A stretch of DNA of 64,000 bases from Sulfitobacter aestuariivivens (GTDB lineage: Bacteria; Pseudomonadota; Alphaproteobacteria; Rhodobacterales; Rhodobacteraceae). Positions 8,866 through 16,731 of the stretch are shown in pieces. A program made the translations under genes and the position numbers. Location of the stretch: positions 372,001-436,000 of the forward strand of contig NZ_JACTAG010000001.1 of the NCBI RefSeq assembly GCF_014763045.1, given 5' to 3'. The first letter of the stretch is position 1. Every line of letters starts with the position of its first letter. The notes under the pieces are model-generated. The model did not search any database. It had not been told where the DNA came from and saw only the letters and a list, made by a program, of their open reading frames with translations.

Positions 8866-9894
8866 TCACACCAGCGCCGCATCCACCAGTTCGCGCGCGT
8901 GATCACGGGTGTGCGCGAACCAGTCGATGAAATCGTCGCGCCCCTCAAGTTCCTCAAAGACTGAGTGCAACAGGTCTTTTAACTTTGGGGCTGATTGGGT
9001 GATGGCACCGATAGAGCCTTGGGCCAGCTCGCTGATGTGCCCAAGTGTGAACTCTTGAGGAAAGTCGTAGGTATAGGGCAGCATCCGGCCCTGCGGAGTA
9101 ATGACCAGCGGATTGACCAAATCAGAAAGCGTGGGCGAACATCCGTTCAGCACAGCATCGAACGCACTTCGATTGGCGACAATATTGCGCGCATGGGCAA
9201 GATCAGTGTGCACCGCAATCTCGCCTTCGTAGGCTGAGGCAAGCGCCTCGCCAATCAACCACAAGCGATGGCGGTCCGCCTTGTTCAGCGCAAAATCGGT
9301 GTAATCGTCGGTGGCACGCCCCGCCATCACCAGGGGGCGCAACTGTACCGCACGCACGCCAAGGCGCGCGGCGTCATCGACAAAAGCGGGAATGTCCTGC
9401 ACGGATTCCTTTGACACCGTATAGGCCGCCGCCACCGGCTTGCCGATGCCCGTCAGATATTCGAGACCCTTCATGGCCATGTCGTATGCACGCGGATTGC
9501 AGCGCACCTTGTTGTGCACGTCGCGGCCCCCGTCAAAACTGATGGCAAGACCATCAAATCCGTCGATCAAATGCTGAAACCGCGCGTTCAGGCGAAATCC
9601 GTTGCTGATTGCCACAACGCGAAAACCGAGAGACCGGGCATGAGATGTCAGTGCGCCCAACTCCGGGTAAAGCATCGGCTCTCCGCCAGACAGGCTCAGC
9701 ACCTCATAGCCCTCAGCCCGCAAGCGCGCCAATGCGGGGGCCAGAACCTTCATATCCAGCAAATCGGACGCCTGAGGATTCGAGTGGGAATAGCAATGCT
9801 TGCAGGCCAGATTGCAGCGCGCCAGCGGGTGAAGATGCACAGTGCGGTCGGGCAAATAGCCCGACCTTGACTGTGGTGCAGCCATTTTCACCAT
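8866..9894 (-). CDS. Radical SAM enzyme paired with a small PYGI-repeat protein
   Basis: This 342-residue protein has the radical SAM cluster motif C27-x3-C31-x2-C34 (CNLACKHC). It also has the SAM-binding GGEP (LSLSGGEPMLY) and ISFDGGRDVHNKVR later in the barrel, as in MoaA/PqqE/SPASM-like enzymes. The C-terminal third has almost no cysteines, so a normal SPASM domain with extra clusters is absent. The ATG lies three bases after the stop of the small gene 9898-10218, so the two are surely cotranscribed and probably act together. Enzymes of this group modify peptides or make cofactors; the substrate here is not identifiable from sequence. A further ATG (MAAPQ) three codons in could also serve. 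Confidence 0.9.
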   Translation of the reverse strand: MVKMAAPQSRSGYLPDRTVHLHPLARCNLACKHCYSHSNPQASDLLDMKVLAPALARLRAEGYEVLSLSGGEPMLYPELGALTSHARSLGFRVVAISNGFRLNARFQHLIDGFDGLAISFDGGRDVHNKVRCNPRAYDMAMKGLEYLTGIGKPVAAAYTVSKESVQDIPAFVDDAARLGVRAVQLRPLVMAGRATDDYTDFALNKADRHRLWLIGEALASAYEGEIAVHTDLAHARNIVANRSAFDAVLNGCSPTLSDLVNPLVITPQGRMLPYTYDFPQEFTLGHISELAQGSIGAITQSAPKLKDLLHSVFEELEGRDDFIDWFAHTRDHARELVDAALV

Positions 9895-9897
9895 GGC

Positions 9898-10218
9898 TCA
9901 GCCCCGCAGGCCATGTTGGGCCAATTCGGGTACGTGCATCTCGACCTGAACGCGGAAGAGATCGTCAACCAGAATGCCATACGGGAACAGCTTGACCACC
10001 CGGTACTTTTCCTTGACCAGCAGCTCGTCAATCGACAGCTCCTTTTCGCAGAAATAATCGATACAGATGCCGTAGGGGCAGAAATCGACGCCCCCGACCT
10101 TCAGTCCGTTGCGCGCCACGCGTGCAGATACCTTCTCAAGCACGTCGTCGCGAATATCGAACCGGGCCAATCGCGTCGCAATGGCCTTGTGGACTTCTTT
10201 CTCGGAAGTGGCTTCCAT
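9898..10218 (-). CDS. Small protein with duplicated PYGIxxD motif, partner of radical SAM enzyme
   Basis: This 106-residue protein is unrecognised. The first 40 residues look helical and charged. Then two copies of a short motif appear 31 residues apart: CPYGICIDYF at about 47-56 and FPYGILVDDLF at about 78-88. The first copy carries cysteines at 47, 52 and 57. There is no signal peptide or membrane helix. The ATG at 10218 is preferred over the in-frame TTG at 10230, because the TTG codon is part of the sequence giving the strong GGAGGAT ribosome site. The stop is three bases from the radical SAM start. It could be a substrate, a recognition chaperone, or a subunit of that enzyme; the sequence does not decide. 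Confidence 0.8.
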   Translation of the reverse strand: MEATSEKEVHKAIATRLARFDIRDDVLEKVSARVARNGLKVGGVDFCPYGICIDYFCEKELSIDELLVKEKYRVVKLFPYGILVDDLFRVQVEMHVPELAQHGLRG

Positions 10219-10274
10219 CTTATCCTCCAATTTTATTGATTGAAAATATACAGTTACAAGTGAACTGCAGGATA

Positions 10275-10293
10275 AGAATATGATAAATATTCT
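10275..10293. promoter_or_regulatory. Perfect 7-bp inverted repeat, likely operator
   Basis: AGAATAT and ATATTCT flank a 5-bp spacer (GATAA). It sits 57 bp upstream of the small PYGI gene start in AT-rich DNA unlike the surrounding coding sequence. No known regulator motif was recognised with confidence. Confidence 0.5.
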
Positions 10294-10297
10294 ACCC

Positions 10298-10322
10298 CAG
10301 GTAGTCTGGAATTCCCTACCTG
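10298..10322. promoter_or_regulatory. Second inverted repeat in the same promoter region
   Basis: CAGGTAG and CTACCTG flank 11 bp. The repeat lies five bases beyond the first dyad and 80 bp from the small gene start. No T-run follows on either strand, so it is more like an operator than a terminator. It could also lie downstream of nothing else, since the next gene upstream (10408-11370) is co-directional and ends 86 bp away. Confidence 0.4.
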
Positions 10323-10407
10323 AGGTTGAATTGCGCGCACGGCGCCGACTGGCCTGCGCACATCAGCGCGGATTACGTTCGAAAAAGCCGGCCAAAAACC
10401 GCGCGTT

Positions 10408-11370
10408 TTAGAGAGGGCCGCCGGTCAATTCACGCGCGATAATGCGCGTGATCGGCCGTGCCTCTGCTGCGGTCATTCCCGGGCGCAGACGGTCATCATA
10501 AAGCATCTGCAAAAGCAGTTCGTCATGATTGGTCAACAGCGCGAATTCGTCGTCGTCATTAAAGATCGAAGGCCGCGCGGCGGGGCTGTCATTAGCCAGC
10601 CCAAGTCCCTGCGCCAATTCTTCGTGAATGCATGACAGGCGCAGCAGATCGGGGTTTTCGCCACGGATCACTGCAACGGCAGCCGTATATGTGTTTGCTT
10701 TCGTGCCCGACGCATAGGCCGCGACGGCGCAATAAGTGTCACGCCGCATCGAATCAAGCGCGCGCAAAGATGCGGGTGATATATTGGGAATACGGTTTGC
10801 CGCTTCTGCCAGTGCCGCACTGCGGTCGTCTTCACCGGCGATGATGACGATGAAATTCGGCGTGCCGATGGTTGAGACAGGATGGCCAGTGACGCGGCTC
10901 AGCCGGTTGGCATATCTGCGCACGTCGAAACTGTCGCTCTTGCGTTGCGAAGGCGGGATGCCGGCGCCAAAGATCACTTCCATACGCACCGGGTCGGCCC
11001 ATCGGCGCAGCGGGCTTGCCCCGCCGCGACGCGAAAAGCTGCCGTCGTATTCGTTGAAAAACGCAATTTGCTCAAAATTGGTGGTAAGCATGTCGGCAGT
11101 AAACGGCGTGTCTGCCCCACCACCATCACGGCGCAGCAACCCTTGGGTCAGCTGCGCCACTTCGACCTGGCTCAGATAGCTGCGCAGGCTCGCGCTTTTC
11201 TGGCTTGTCGGCTGTGCCACCGTCGGTTCGGGCAGGGCGGCCTGCGTCGGCCGGTCGGGTGGTTTGAGCGTTGGCTCAACTGGCATCAGCCCGTCACAGG
11301 CCGCAAGGGTCAGCGCCGCTGCCAATGCGACCCAGAGTGATCCAAATTCATACCGCACCCCGGCGATCAT
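10408..11370 (-). CDS. DUF2927-type lipoprotein
   Basis: This 320-residue protein begins with a hydrophobic segment ending in the lipobox LAAC (Cys about 25), so it should be a lipoprotein. A proline-rich linker (about 30-55) precedes the globular part. Near residue 250 lies HEELAQGLGLANDSP, an HE motif as in metallopeptidase-like proteins and typical of DUF2927. Whether it has protease activity is unknown. It starts six bases after the TelA stop, so it belongs to the TerC-XpaC-TelA run. The ATG at 11370 has only a weak ribosome site (GGAA), consistent with translational coupling to telA. Confidence 0.8.
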   Translation of the reverse strand: MIAGVRYEFGSLWVALAAALTLAACDGLMPVEPTLKPPDRPTQAALPEPTVAQPTSQKSASLRSYLSQVEVAQLTQGLLRRDGGGADTPFTADMLTTNFEQIAFFNEYDGSFSRRGGASPLRRWADPVRMEVIFGAGIPPSQRKSDSFDVRRYANRLSRVTGHPVSTIGTPNFIVIIAGEDDRSAALAEAANRIPNISPASLRALDSMRRDTYCAVAAYASGTKANTYTAAVAVIRGENPDLLRLSCIHEELAQGLGLANDSPAARPSIFNDDDEFALLTNHDELLLQMLYDDRLRPGMTAAEARPITRIIARELTGGPL

Positions 11371-11376
11371 TTCCGG

Positions 11377-12573
11377 CTACCCCGGCACCGCACCGCCAGC
11401 GGTATCGCCCAGCCCGGTCTTGCGCGCCTTGGCCGAGGCCAGCGTATCGCGCAGATTAGCTTCCATCTCCTGCAGGTCTTTTTCAGCAGCAGCGCGGCGC
11501 GCCTTGCCTTCGTCAGCAATCTGCAGGCTCTCTTCGATGGTGCCGATCAGGTCCGCATTGGCTTGTTTGACGGCTTCGATGTCAAAGACACCCCGCTCCA
11601 TTTCCTCGCGGATGATCTTGTTGCTGTCGCGCAGGTTCTTCGCATTCGAGGTCAACAGCTCGTTGGTCAGGTCATTGGCCTCGCGCACGGCCGTCGCCGC
11701 CTCAGCCGAACGCTGAATTGTCACAGCCTGCGCCAACTGGGTTTCCCACAGGGGGACTGTGTTGACGAGCGTCGAGTTGATCTTGGTGACCAGCGATTTG
11801 TCGTTCTCCTGAACCAGCCGGATGGAGGGCAGGGACTGCATCGTCACCTGTCGGGTCAGCTTGAGATCATGCACCCTGCGTTCCAAGTCATCGCGCGCTG
11901 CACGGATGTCGCGAAGCTCTTGTGCAACCATGACCTGATCGTTCTCAGCAGCGGCTTGCACGTCCTTTTCCTTGGCCGGAATGACGGTCTTATCCAGGTC
12001 CTTCAGCTTGGCCTCGCCTGCGGCGATGTAAAGCGCCAGCTCATCGTAAAACTGCAGCGTCTTTTCATATAGCAAATCCAGCGACTTGATATCTTTGAGC
12101 AGGGTATGCTCGTGGTTCAGCAAATTGTCGGTAATCCGGTCAATCTGCCCCTGAACTTCTTCGAACTGTGCCGTGAACTTGGCAAACGGGGCCGCGCGAC
12201 CCAGCAGCTTTTCCCACCAGCTGCGCTTGCGCCGCACGTCGAGTTCCGAAACAGAGAAGCCGCGAATGGTGGTCACGATGTTGCGCAGACTGTCGCCCGC
12301 AGGACCGACGTCCTTGTTGCGCACGTCAGCCAGCATGGACTGCGAAATCTCCTGCAATTCGGCCTGAGCAGCAGACCCGAAAGAGACGATGGATTGCGTG
12401 TCTTCCATGTCTATCTCGGCCATGCGCCGGGTGATCTCTGCTGAAAGCGGCGCATCGGCCTGCTCCAACGGGACGATGGCACCAGCGTCGATAGGTTCGG
12501 GCAGGACAACGGCGTTGACCTCTTCCACAAGGGCGACAGATTCAGCGGCCTTTTGGCGGACAGTTTCAGACAT
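11377..12573 (-). CDS. telA: TelA/KlaA-family toxic anion resistance protein
   Basis: This 398-residue cytoplasmic protein is mainly helical and coiled-coil, of normal TelA length. Recognisable family stretches include a KSWWEKLLG-like segment near 120, FAKFTAQFEEVQGQIDRI, LLYEKTLQFYDELALYIAAGE, and LVTKINSTLVNTVPLWETQLAQAVT. TelA proteins were named for tellurite resistance, but the biochemical role is unknown; they recur with XpaC and Ter proteins in membrane-stress gene sets. It follows xpaC by 38 bp and precedes a DUF2927 lipoprotein by six. Loss of envelope integrity is a more probable natural trigger than tellurite in this marine-type genome, which is inference. Confidence 0.93.
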   Translation of the reverse strand: MSETVRQKAAESVALVEEVNAVVLPEPIDAGAIVPLEQADAPLSAEITRRMAEIDMEDTQSIVSFGSAAQAELQEISQSMLADVRNKDVGPAGDSLRNIVTTIRGFSVSELDVRRKRSWWEKLLGRAAPFAKFTAQFEEVQGQIDRITDNLLNHEHTLLKDIKSLDLLYEKTLQFYDELALYIAAGEAKLKDLDKTVIPAKEKDVQAAAENDQVMVAQELRDIRAARDDLERRVHDLKLTRQVTMQSLPSIRLVQENDKSLVTKINSTLVNTVPLWETQLAQAVTIQRSAEAATAVREANDLTNELLTSNAKNLRDSNKIIREEMERGVFDIEAVKQANADLIGTIEESLQIADEGKARRAAAEKDLQEMEANLRDTLASAKARKTGLGDTAGGAVPG

Positions 12574-12611
12574 AGATTTTGGTCCTTGGTACTAGTGTTA
12601 CTCTGGCGGGC

Positions 12612-13496
12612 CTAATCAAGGCGCACGCCTTCTCGTGAAAGCCGCTCGCGCAGCACTTCGATTTCAACGGTGAGATCACCGCGGTCGTCCAGCAGCGATT
12701 TGCGGGTGCGGGCGGCAAAGTTCTGATCCAGATCCTTGAGCAGCGCGAGATAGTCATCGCGCGCCTGAACATCCTGCGTGCGGCTGTAGATATCGGCAAA
12801 TTTGACCGTCGCATCCCGCGCACCGCGCAGGTAGACACCCAGATATTTCCGCGCAGCAGTCAGGTCGCGCGGGTCCTCTTCGACGGTCCGGATCAGGGTG
12901 CGGGCGGTCTGTTGAAACTTGCCAAGCCCCTCGGCCGCGCGGCGATCATTAGCGCGTCTGATGGCATCAGACATGGCGGCAAGATGTTTCTCAGCCTCAT
13001 CCACAACCCGCGCAACGCGGTCTTGCTGGAAGGTGTCGATGCCCTCCATCCCCTTGGATTTCAACGGATCAATGCCAAAGGCTGCCACATGCAGGCCCGC
13101 GGCACACAGTCCAAAAAGCAGGGGTGCCAGGATATCGGCAAAAGAATTGAGATGCGCCAGCACGGCAAAGACCGTCCCAATGCCCGTCAGCGCAGAGGAC
13201 AGGATCTTGCGCGGAACTGCGGGGCGACGGGCCACCTTGCGCGCATGGTATTCCGCTTCGGCCTGCAACCCTTCGCGTAGCATCCAGGCGGCCAGCGTCC
13301 AGACGCCCGCACCAATCAACCCCGCCGTCAGGCCAAGCGCACCGCCGCTGAATGACGTCGCAACCAGCACGACGGCCGGGATAAACAGCACATTCGCGCG
13401 CCCGCCCACAGGATCGACCTCAACCCGTTCCAAATGAGAGGTTTGCGGCCCGGCGTCCGTATCTGGGCTGTATTTGCCGCCAAAGCGTTTCGCCAT
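12612..13496 (-). CDS. xpaC: XpaC-family protein (5-bromo-4-chloroindolyl phosphate hydrolysis protein family)
   Basis: This 294-residue protein starts MAKRFGGKYSPDTDAG. It has two pairs of hydrophobic helices near 50-95 and 120-165, then a long helical cytoplasmic tail with GMEGIDTFQQDRVARVVDEAEKHL and YLGVYLRGARDATVKFADIYSR. The latter is the XpaC-type conserved core. The family name comes from an assay in Bacillus and does not prove phosphatase activity. XpaC and TelA are usual neighbours, as here. The start at 13496 is preferred to 13544 because the latter adds sequence overlapping the upstream membrane gene. Five bases separate it from that gene. Confidence 0.85.
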   Translation of the reverse strand: MAKRFGGKYSPDTDAGPQTSHLERVEVDPVGGRANVLFIPAVVLVATSFSGGALGLTAGLIGAGVWTLAAWMLREGLQAEAEYHARKVARRPAVPRKILSSALTGIGTVFAVLAHLNSFADILAPLLFGLCAAGLHVAAFGIDPLKSKGMEGIDTFQQDRVARVVDEAEKHLAAMSDAIRRANDRRAAEGLGKFQQTARTLIRTVEEDPRDLTAARKYLGVYLRGARDATVKFADIYSRTQDVQARDDYLALLKDLDQNFAARTRKSLLDDRGDLTVEIEVLRERLSREGVRLD

Positions 13497-13500
13497 GCTC

Positions 13501-13731
13501 TCAAAGGCCTCCCAGCCAACCTGTAGCCACGCCAAAAAGCACAACGATCAATGCGACATAGGCCGCTTTCTGTAGTCCTGTCGGCGCCATCACACCGTCC
13601 TTTCCAAAGCCACCATAGGTCCTCAGACCATCCCGGCCTGCGGCGAAAATCGTGTTCCAGACTGATACCAGAATGGCAACAAAGGCAACGATAACTGCCA
13701 ACAGTGCAAAGATAAGAAACAATCGTCCCAT
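13501..13731 (-). CDS. Small two-helix membrane protein in the XpaC-TelA run
   Basis: This 76-residue protein has hydrophobic helices at about 3-27 and 56-75, with a polar loop rich in Gly (RDGLRTYGGFGKDG) between them. No family was recognised. It lies between the terC and xpaC genes on the same strand, with only four bases before xpaC, so it is likely cotranscribed and may be a small subunit or regulator of that system. The upstream sequence on its strand, AAAGGAGACCTG, provides a strong ribosome site before the ATG. Confidence 0.75.
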   Translation of the reverse strand: MGRLFLIFALLAVIVAFVAILVSVWNTIFAAGRDGLRTYGGFGKDGVMAPTGLQKAAYVALIVVLFGVATGWLGGL

Positions 13732-13779
13732 CAGGTCTCCTTTGCCGTTAACATAGGCATTCGTTGGCTTTCTTGCCAG

Positions 13780-14598
13780 TTAATGCCGCGATGCAGTGCG
13801 CCTTTCAGCGTTCAGTTTACGGGTATAGCCCGACTGGATGATCTCAACCGCGACCAGCACAACTACCGAGAAATAGAAGGTGGTCTTGGACATCGGAATA
13901 ACCTCATATCCAAAGAACCGCAGCGCCAGATCATCGTCGTGCATGGCATGCGCGGCGGCCTGACCGGCCTCCCCCAGCAGAACGATGCCAACAATCAGCA
14001 GGATAAACAGCCCCAGCACCTCATACATTCGGTTCCTTTCCAGAAACTCCGTCACCCGATCTGCAAGCAGCAACATTGCCAGCCCCGACAGGATGATCGC
14101 CGTGGCCAGAATGATAAACACATCCGTAATCGCAAGCGCGGAAAGTACTGAATCAAAAGAGAAAATCAGATTCATGAAGACAATCAGCATGACAACCTGC
14201 GCCGCTGACTTGCCTGACTTTCCGTCCACATCCGTATGCAGATCCTCGATGGCCAGCATATGGCCGATCTCTTTGACCGCAGTGTAGATGATAAAGACAC
14301 CGCCGATGATAAAGACCAGCGTGGCAAAGTTTACACCGCCAGTCAGCACGCCTTCCCAATTGAGAATAAAGAAGGGTTCGGCCATCGCATCGATCAACTG
14401 GATCATGGTGAAAAGCAAAACGATGCGCAGTGCGACCGCGATAATAATACCCCATCGCCGCACGGCGGCTTGCTGGGCCACTGGCGCGCGCTGGCTCTCG
14501 ATCGAGATGTAAAGCAGGTTGTCAAACCCCAGCACGGCTTGCAAAAAGCACAGCATGATAAGGTTGCCAAGATTTTCGAATGTGAGCAGGTCAGCCAT
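13780..14598 (-). CDS. TerC-family integral membrane protein
   Basis: This 272-residue protein has about seven to eight hydrophobic helices and the TerC landmarks: LGFDNLLYISI near the start and FSFDSVLSALA in the middle, two repeats with acidic residues inside the membrane. TerC-family proteins are linked to manganese export and to tellurite/membrane-stress systems. Start at 14598 is an ATG behind GGGGGATC; the in-frame TTG at 14610 lies inside that ribosome site and is rejected. It is the first gene of a run with a small membrane protein, XpaC, TelA and a DUF2927 lipoprotein. The run's own promoter should be in the 136 bp shared with the divergent gene at 14735, where no clear motif was seen. 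Confidence 0.9.
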   Translation of the reverse strand: MADLLTFENLGNLIMLCFLQAVLGFDNLLYISIESQRAPVAQQAAVRRWGIIIAVALRIVLLFTMIQLIDAMAEPFFILNWEGVLTGGVNFATLVFIIGGVFIIYTAVKEIGHMLAIEDLHTDVDGKSGKSAAQVVMLIVFMNLIFSFDSVLSALAITDVFIILATAIILSGLAMLLLADRVTEFLERNRMYEVLGLFILLIVGIVLLGEAGQAAAHAMHDDDLALRFFGYEVIPMSKTTFYFSVVVLVAVEIIQSGYTRKLNAERRTASRH

Positions 14599-14734
14599 CA
14601 GATCCCCCAATTTATGTCTTGGCCCAACGTCTTAGGGCGATAGTGGTTCAATGTGAATTGGCTGTGACGGGGAAAACCGTTGAATTTGGATCATGTCTTG
14701 GCCAAGCTGAGCCAACTTTAGGGGGATATTTCGC

Positions 14735-15256
14735 ATGATCGCCGCAATGAAAGTAATCTCTGCGTCGCTGGTCGCCCTTGTGATCAGCCTGCAATGCGCC
14801 GTCGCACAGGACGGCCCCCCGACATTTCCCACATTCGGTCCCGATGACCCACAACGTATCAGCTTTGTATCAAGGCTCAGTCCAGAACGTCGCGCGGCGC
14901 TGGCCGCTGCCATCGACCAGGCGGACACTGTGGGGTTTTTCCCACCAGACGTCGAAGGGCGTGGGAATGTTGATGTCGGAATGGTGCTCTACCTGCTGCC
15001 CACATGGGAGGAAGCTGACGAAATCCCGGATCAGGTGTTGCCGCCTGTCGCCAAGGATCGGCTCGAGACCATCAATCCGGCCTATTTCCGATATGCGATG
15101 CCTGTGCGCAACAAGAGCGGCAAAACCTATGTATTGATGTTCTACATCATCGGATCGGATGACGACGCGACCCTGACATGCCTCGCACAGGATCTTGTGA
15201 TCGTCCTGATCGCCGGATTTGACTCCGGTCGTATGGCAGAATGCGTGCGCGGCTGA
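14735..15256 (+). CDS. Predicted secreted protein of unknown function
   Basis: This 173-residue protein has a signal peptide (about 1-24, ending VAQD) and no membrane segment after it. The mature part has FSRLSPERRAALAAAI-like helical sequence, then a beta-rich end with two cysteines (about 150 and 170). I do not recognise the family. The ATG at 14735 has AGGGGG nine bases upstream; another ATG at 14747 also gives a valid signal peptide. It stands alone, divergent from terC and convergent with rluB, 19 bp from the latter's stop. Confidence 0.65.
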   Translation: MIAAMKVISASLVALVISLQCAVAQDGPPTFPTFGPDDPQRISFVSRLSPERRAALAAAIDQADTVGFFPPDVEGRGNVDVGMVLYLLPTWEEADEIPDQVLPPVAKDRLETINPAYFRYAMPVRNKSGKTYVLMFYIIGSDDDATLTCLAQDLVIVLIAGFDSGRMAECVRG

Positions 15257-15275
15257 CGCAATCCCGGAAGTTTCT

Positions 15276-16112
15276 TCAGGACGTGCGGCGGGTGCGCACA
15301 GGCCGACGCTTGGAAGATCGTGCAACGCTTTTGGGCTTCTTGGTTGCGGTGCCTACTGGGGTTTCGATGTCCAGTCCCAATTGATCCCGCACGATCTTGC
15401 GGCGCACTTCTTCGACCGCTCCGGACTTTAGCTCGCCCAGCTGGAAGGGGCCGTAAGACACCCGGATCAAACGGTTGACGCTTAACCCCACGGCCTCCAT
15501 CGCACGCCGGATTTCGCGGTTCTTGCCTTCGCGCAGGCCAATTGTCAGCCAGGCGTTCGCCCCCTGCTGTCGGTCCAGCGAGACCTCCATCGGTTGAAAC
15601 CGCTCCCCGTCGATTGTGAGCCCCCGGCGCAGCGGCTCCAGCGTCTTGTCTTCGGGCCGTCCGTTCACGCGGCAGCGATACCGCCGCAGCCAACCGGTCG
15701 AGGGCAACTCAAGCTTGCGTTTGACGCCGCCATCATTAGTCAGCAGCAGCAATCCTTCTGAATTGATATCAAGCCGCCCCACCGACATCACACGTGGCAT
15801 GTCGCCGGGCAGGTCATCGTAAATTGTGCCGCGCCCTTTTTCATCGCGTGTCGTCGTCACCAGACCGGTCGACTTGTGATACAGCCACAGCCGCGGTGGT
15901 TCGGGCTCAGACACGCGCTTGCCATCGACCGTAATCTCGTCGGCCGGGGTCACGTTCAGCGCGGGCGACAGGATCTGATCGCCATTGACACGGACGCGAC
16001 CCGCTTCGATCATCCGCTCGGCCTCGCGACGCGAGGCGATACCGGCGCGGGCCAGCACCTTGGCAATGCGGTCACCGGGCGGGGGCGTGTCAGAAGGGGG
16101 TGTTTCGCTCAT
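15276..16112 (-). CDS. rluB: 23S rRNA pseudouridine synthase, RluB/RsuA type
   Basis: This 278-residue enzyme has an N-terminal S4 RNA-binding domain (about 15-65: RIAKVLARAGIASRREAERMIEAGRV). The catalytic domain follows with GRLDINSEGLLLLTNDG, whose Asp is the pseudouridine nucleophile, and ends with REGKNREIRRAMEAVG. The C-terminal tail is basic. The family makes pseudouridine in 23S or 16S rRNA; RluB (position 2605 in E. coli numbering) is the usual alphaproteobacterial member with S4 and a tail, although RluE/RsuA specificity cannot be excluded. Start at 16112 is chosen over 16121. It is divergent from tadA. Confidence 0.9.
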   Translation of the reverse strand: MSETPPSDTPPPGDRIAKVLARAGIASRREAERMIEAGRVRVNGDQILSPALNVTPADEITVDGKRVSEPEPPRLWLYHKSTGLVTTTRDEKGRGTIYDDLPGDMPRVMSVGRLDINSEGLLLLTNDGGVKRKLELPSTGWLRRYRCRVNGRPEDKTLEPLRRGLTIDGERFQPMEVSLDRQQGANAWLTIGLREGKNREIRRAMEAVGLSVNRLIRVSYGPFQLGELKSGAVEEVRRKIVRDQLGLDIETPVGTATKKPKSVARSSKRRPVRTRRTS

Positions 16113-16174
16113 AGGCGGCACTTACCCGCTTTGCAGCGCTTGCGAAAGGGGGGCGATTGGGTGCTAGTGGGGCC

Positions 16175-16630
16175 ATGACGTTTCGATCTTACATGGATGT
16201 CGCATTGCAAGAGGCGCGCGCCGCCGGGGCGCGGGGCGAGGTGCCGGTAGGCGCTGCAATCGCCGACGCAACAGGAACGCTGGTCGCAAAAGCGGGCAAC
16301 CGAACGCGCGAATTGAACGATCCTACCGCCCATGCCGAAGTGCTGGCAATCCGCGCCGCCTGTGCCGCCGCGGGTTCTGAACGCCTTGTCGGTCACGCAT
16401 TGTACGTCACGCTGGAGCCTTGCGCGATGTGTGCCGCGGCGATCTCGGCGGCACGGATCGCGCGGCTTTATTATGGCGCGGCTGATCCGAAATCCGGTGG
16501 CGTTGCCCAGGGCGCAAAGGTTTTTTCGCATCCGCAATGCCACCATGTTCCCGAGGTATTTGACGGCATCGCCGGGGCCGAGGCCGAGAGCCTTCTCAAG
16601 ACATTTTTTGCACAGAAAAGAGAAGGCTAA
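16175..16630 (+). CDS. tadA: tRNA-specific adenosine deaminase
   Basis: This 151-residue enzyme converts adenosine 34 to inosine in tRNA-Arg(ACG). It contains the deaminase zinc site: HAEVLAIRAA with the catalytic Glu, and PCAMCAAAI supplying two Cys ligands. The segment DPKSGG is also family-typical. The ATG at 16175 is preferred over the in-frame TTG at 16157, which lies in the short divergent region with rluB. Length is usual. The following 101 bp to the cyclase gene on the other strand contain nothing recognisable. Confidence 0.95.
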   Translation: MTFRSYMDVALQEARAAGARGEVPVGAAIADATGTLVAKAGNRTRELNDPTAHAEVLAIRAACAAAGSERLVGHALYVTLEPCAMCAAAISAARIARLYYGAADPKSGGVAQGAKVFSHPQCHHVPEVFDGIAGAEAESLLKTFFAQKREG

Positions 16631-16731
16631 GGATGCCTATCCAGAGGGCCCATGAATAAACGCATTCACCAATCCCGAATGCCTCGCCCCGCGGCGCTGC
16701 CTCATGGCCGTCGACTTTGGATCGGGGTGAG

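Noticed and set aside
10219..10274. An FNR-type box at TTGATTGAAAATA upstream of the small PYGI gene
   Set aside because: Only one half site matches TTGAT; the expected ATCAA half is absent.
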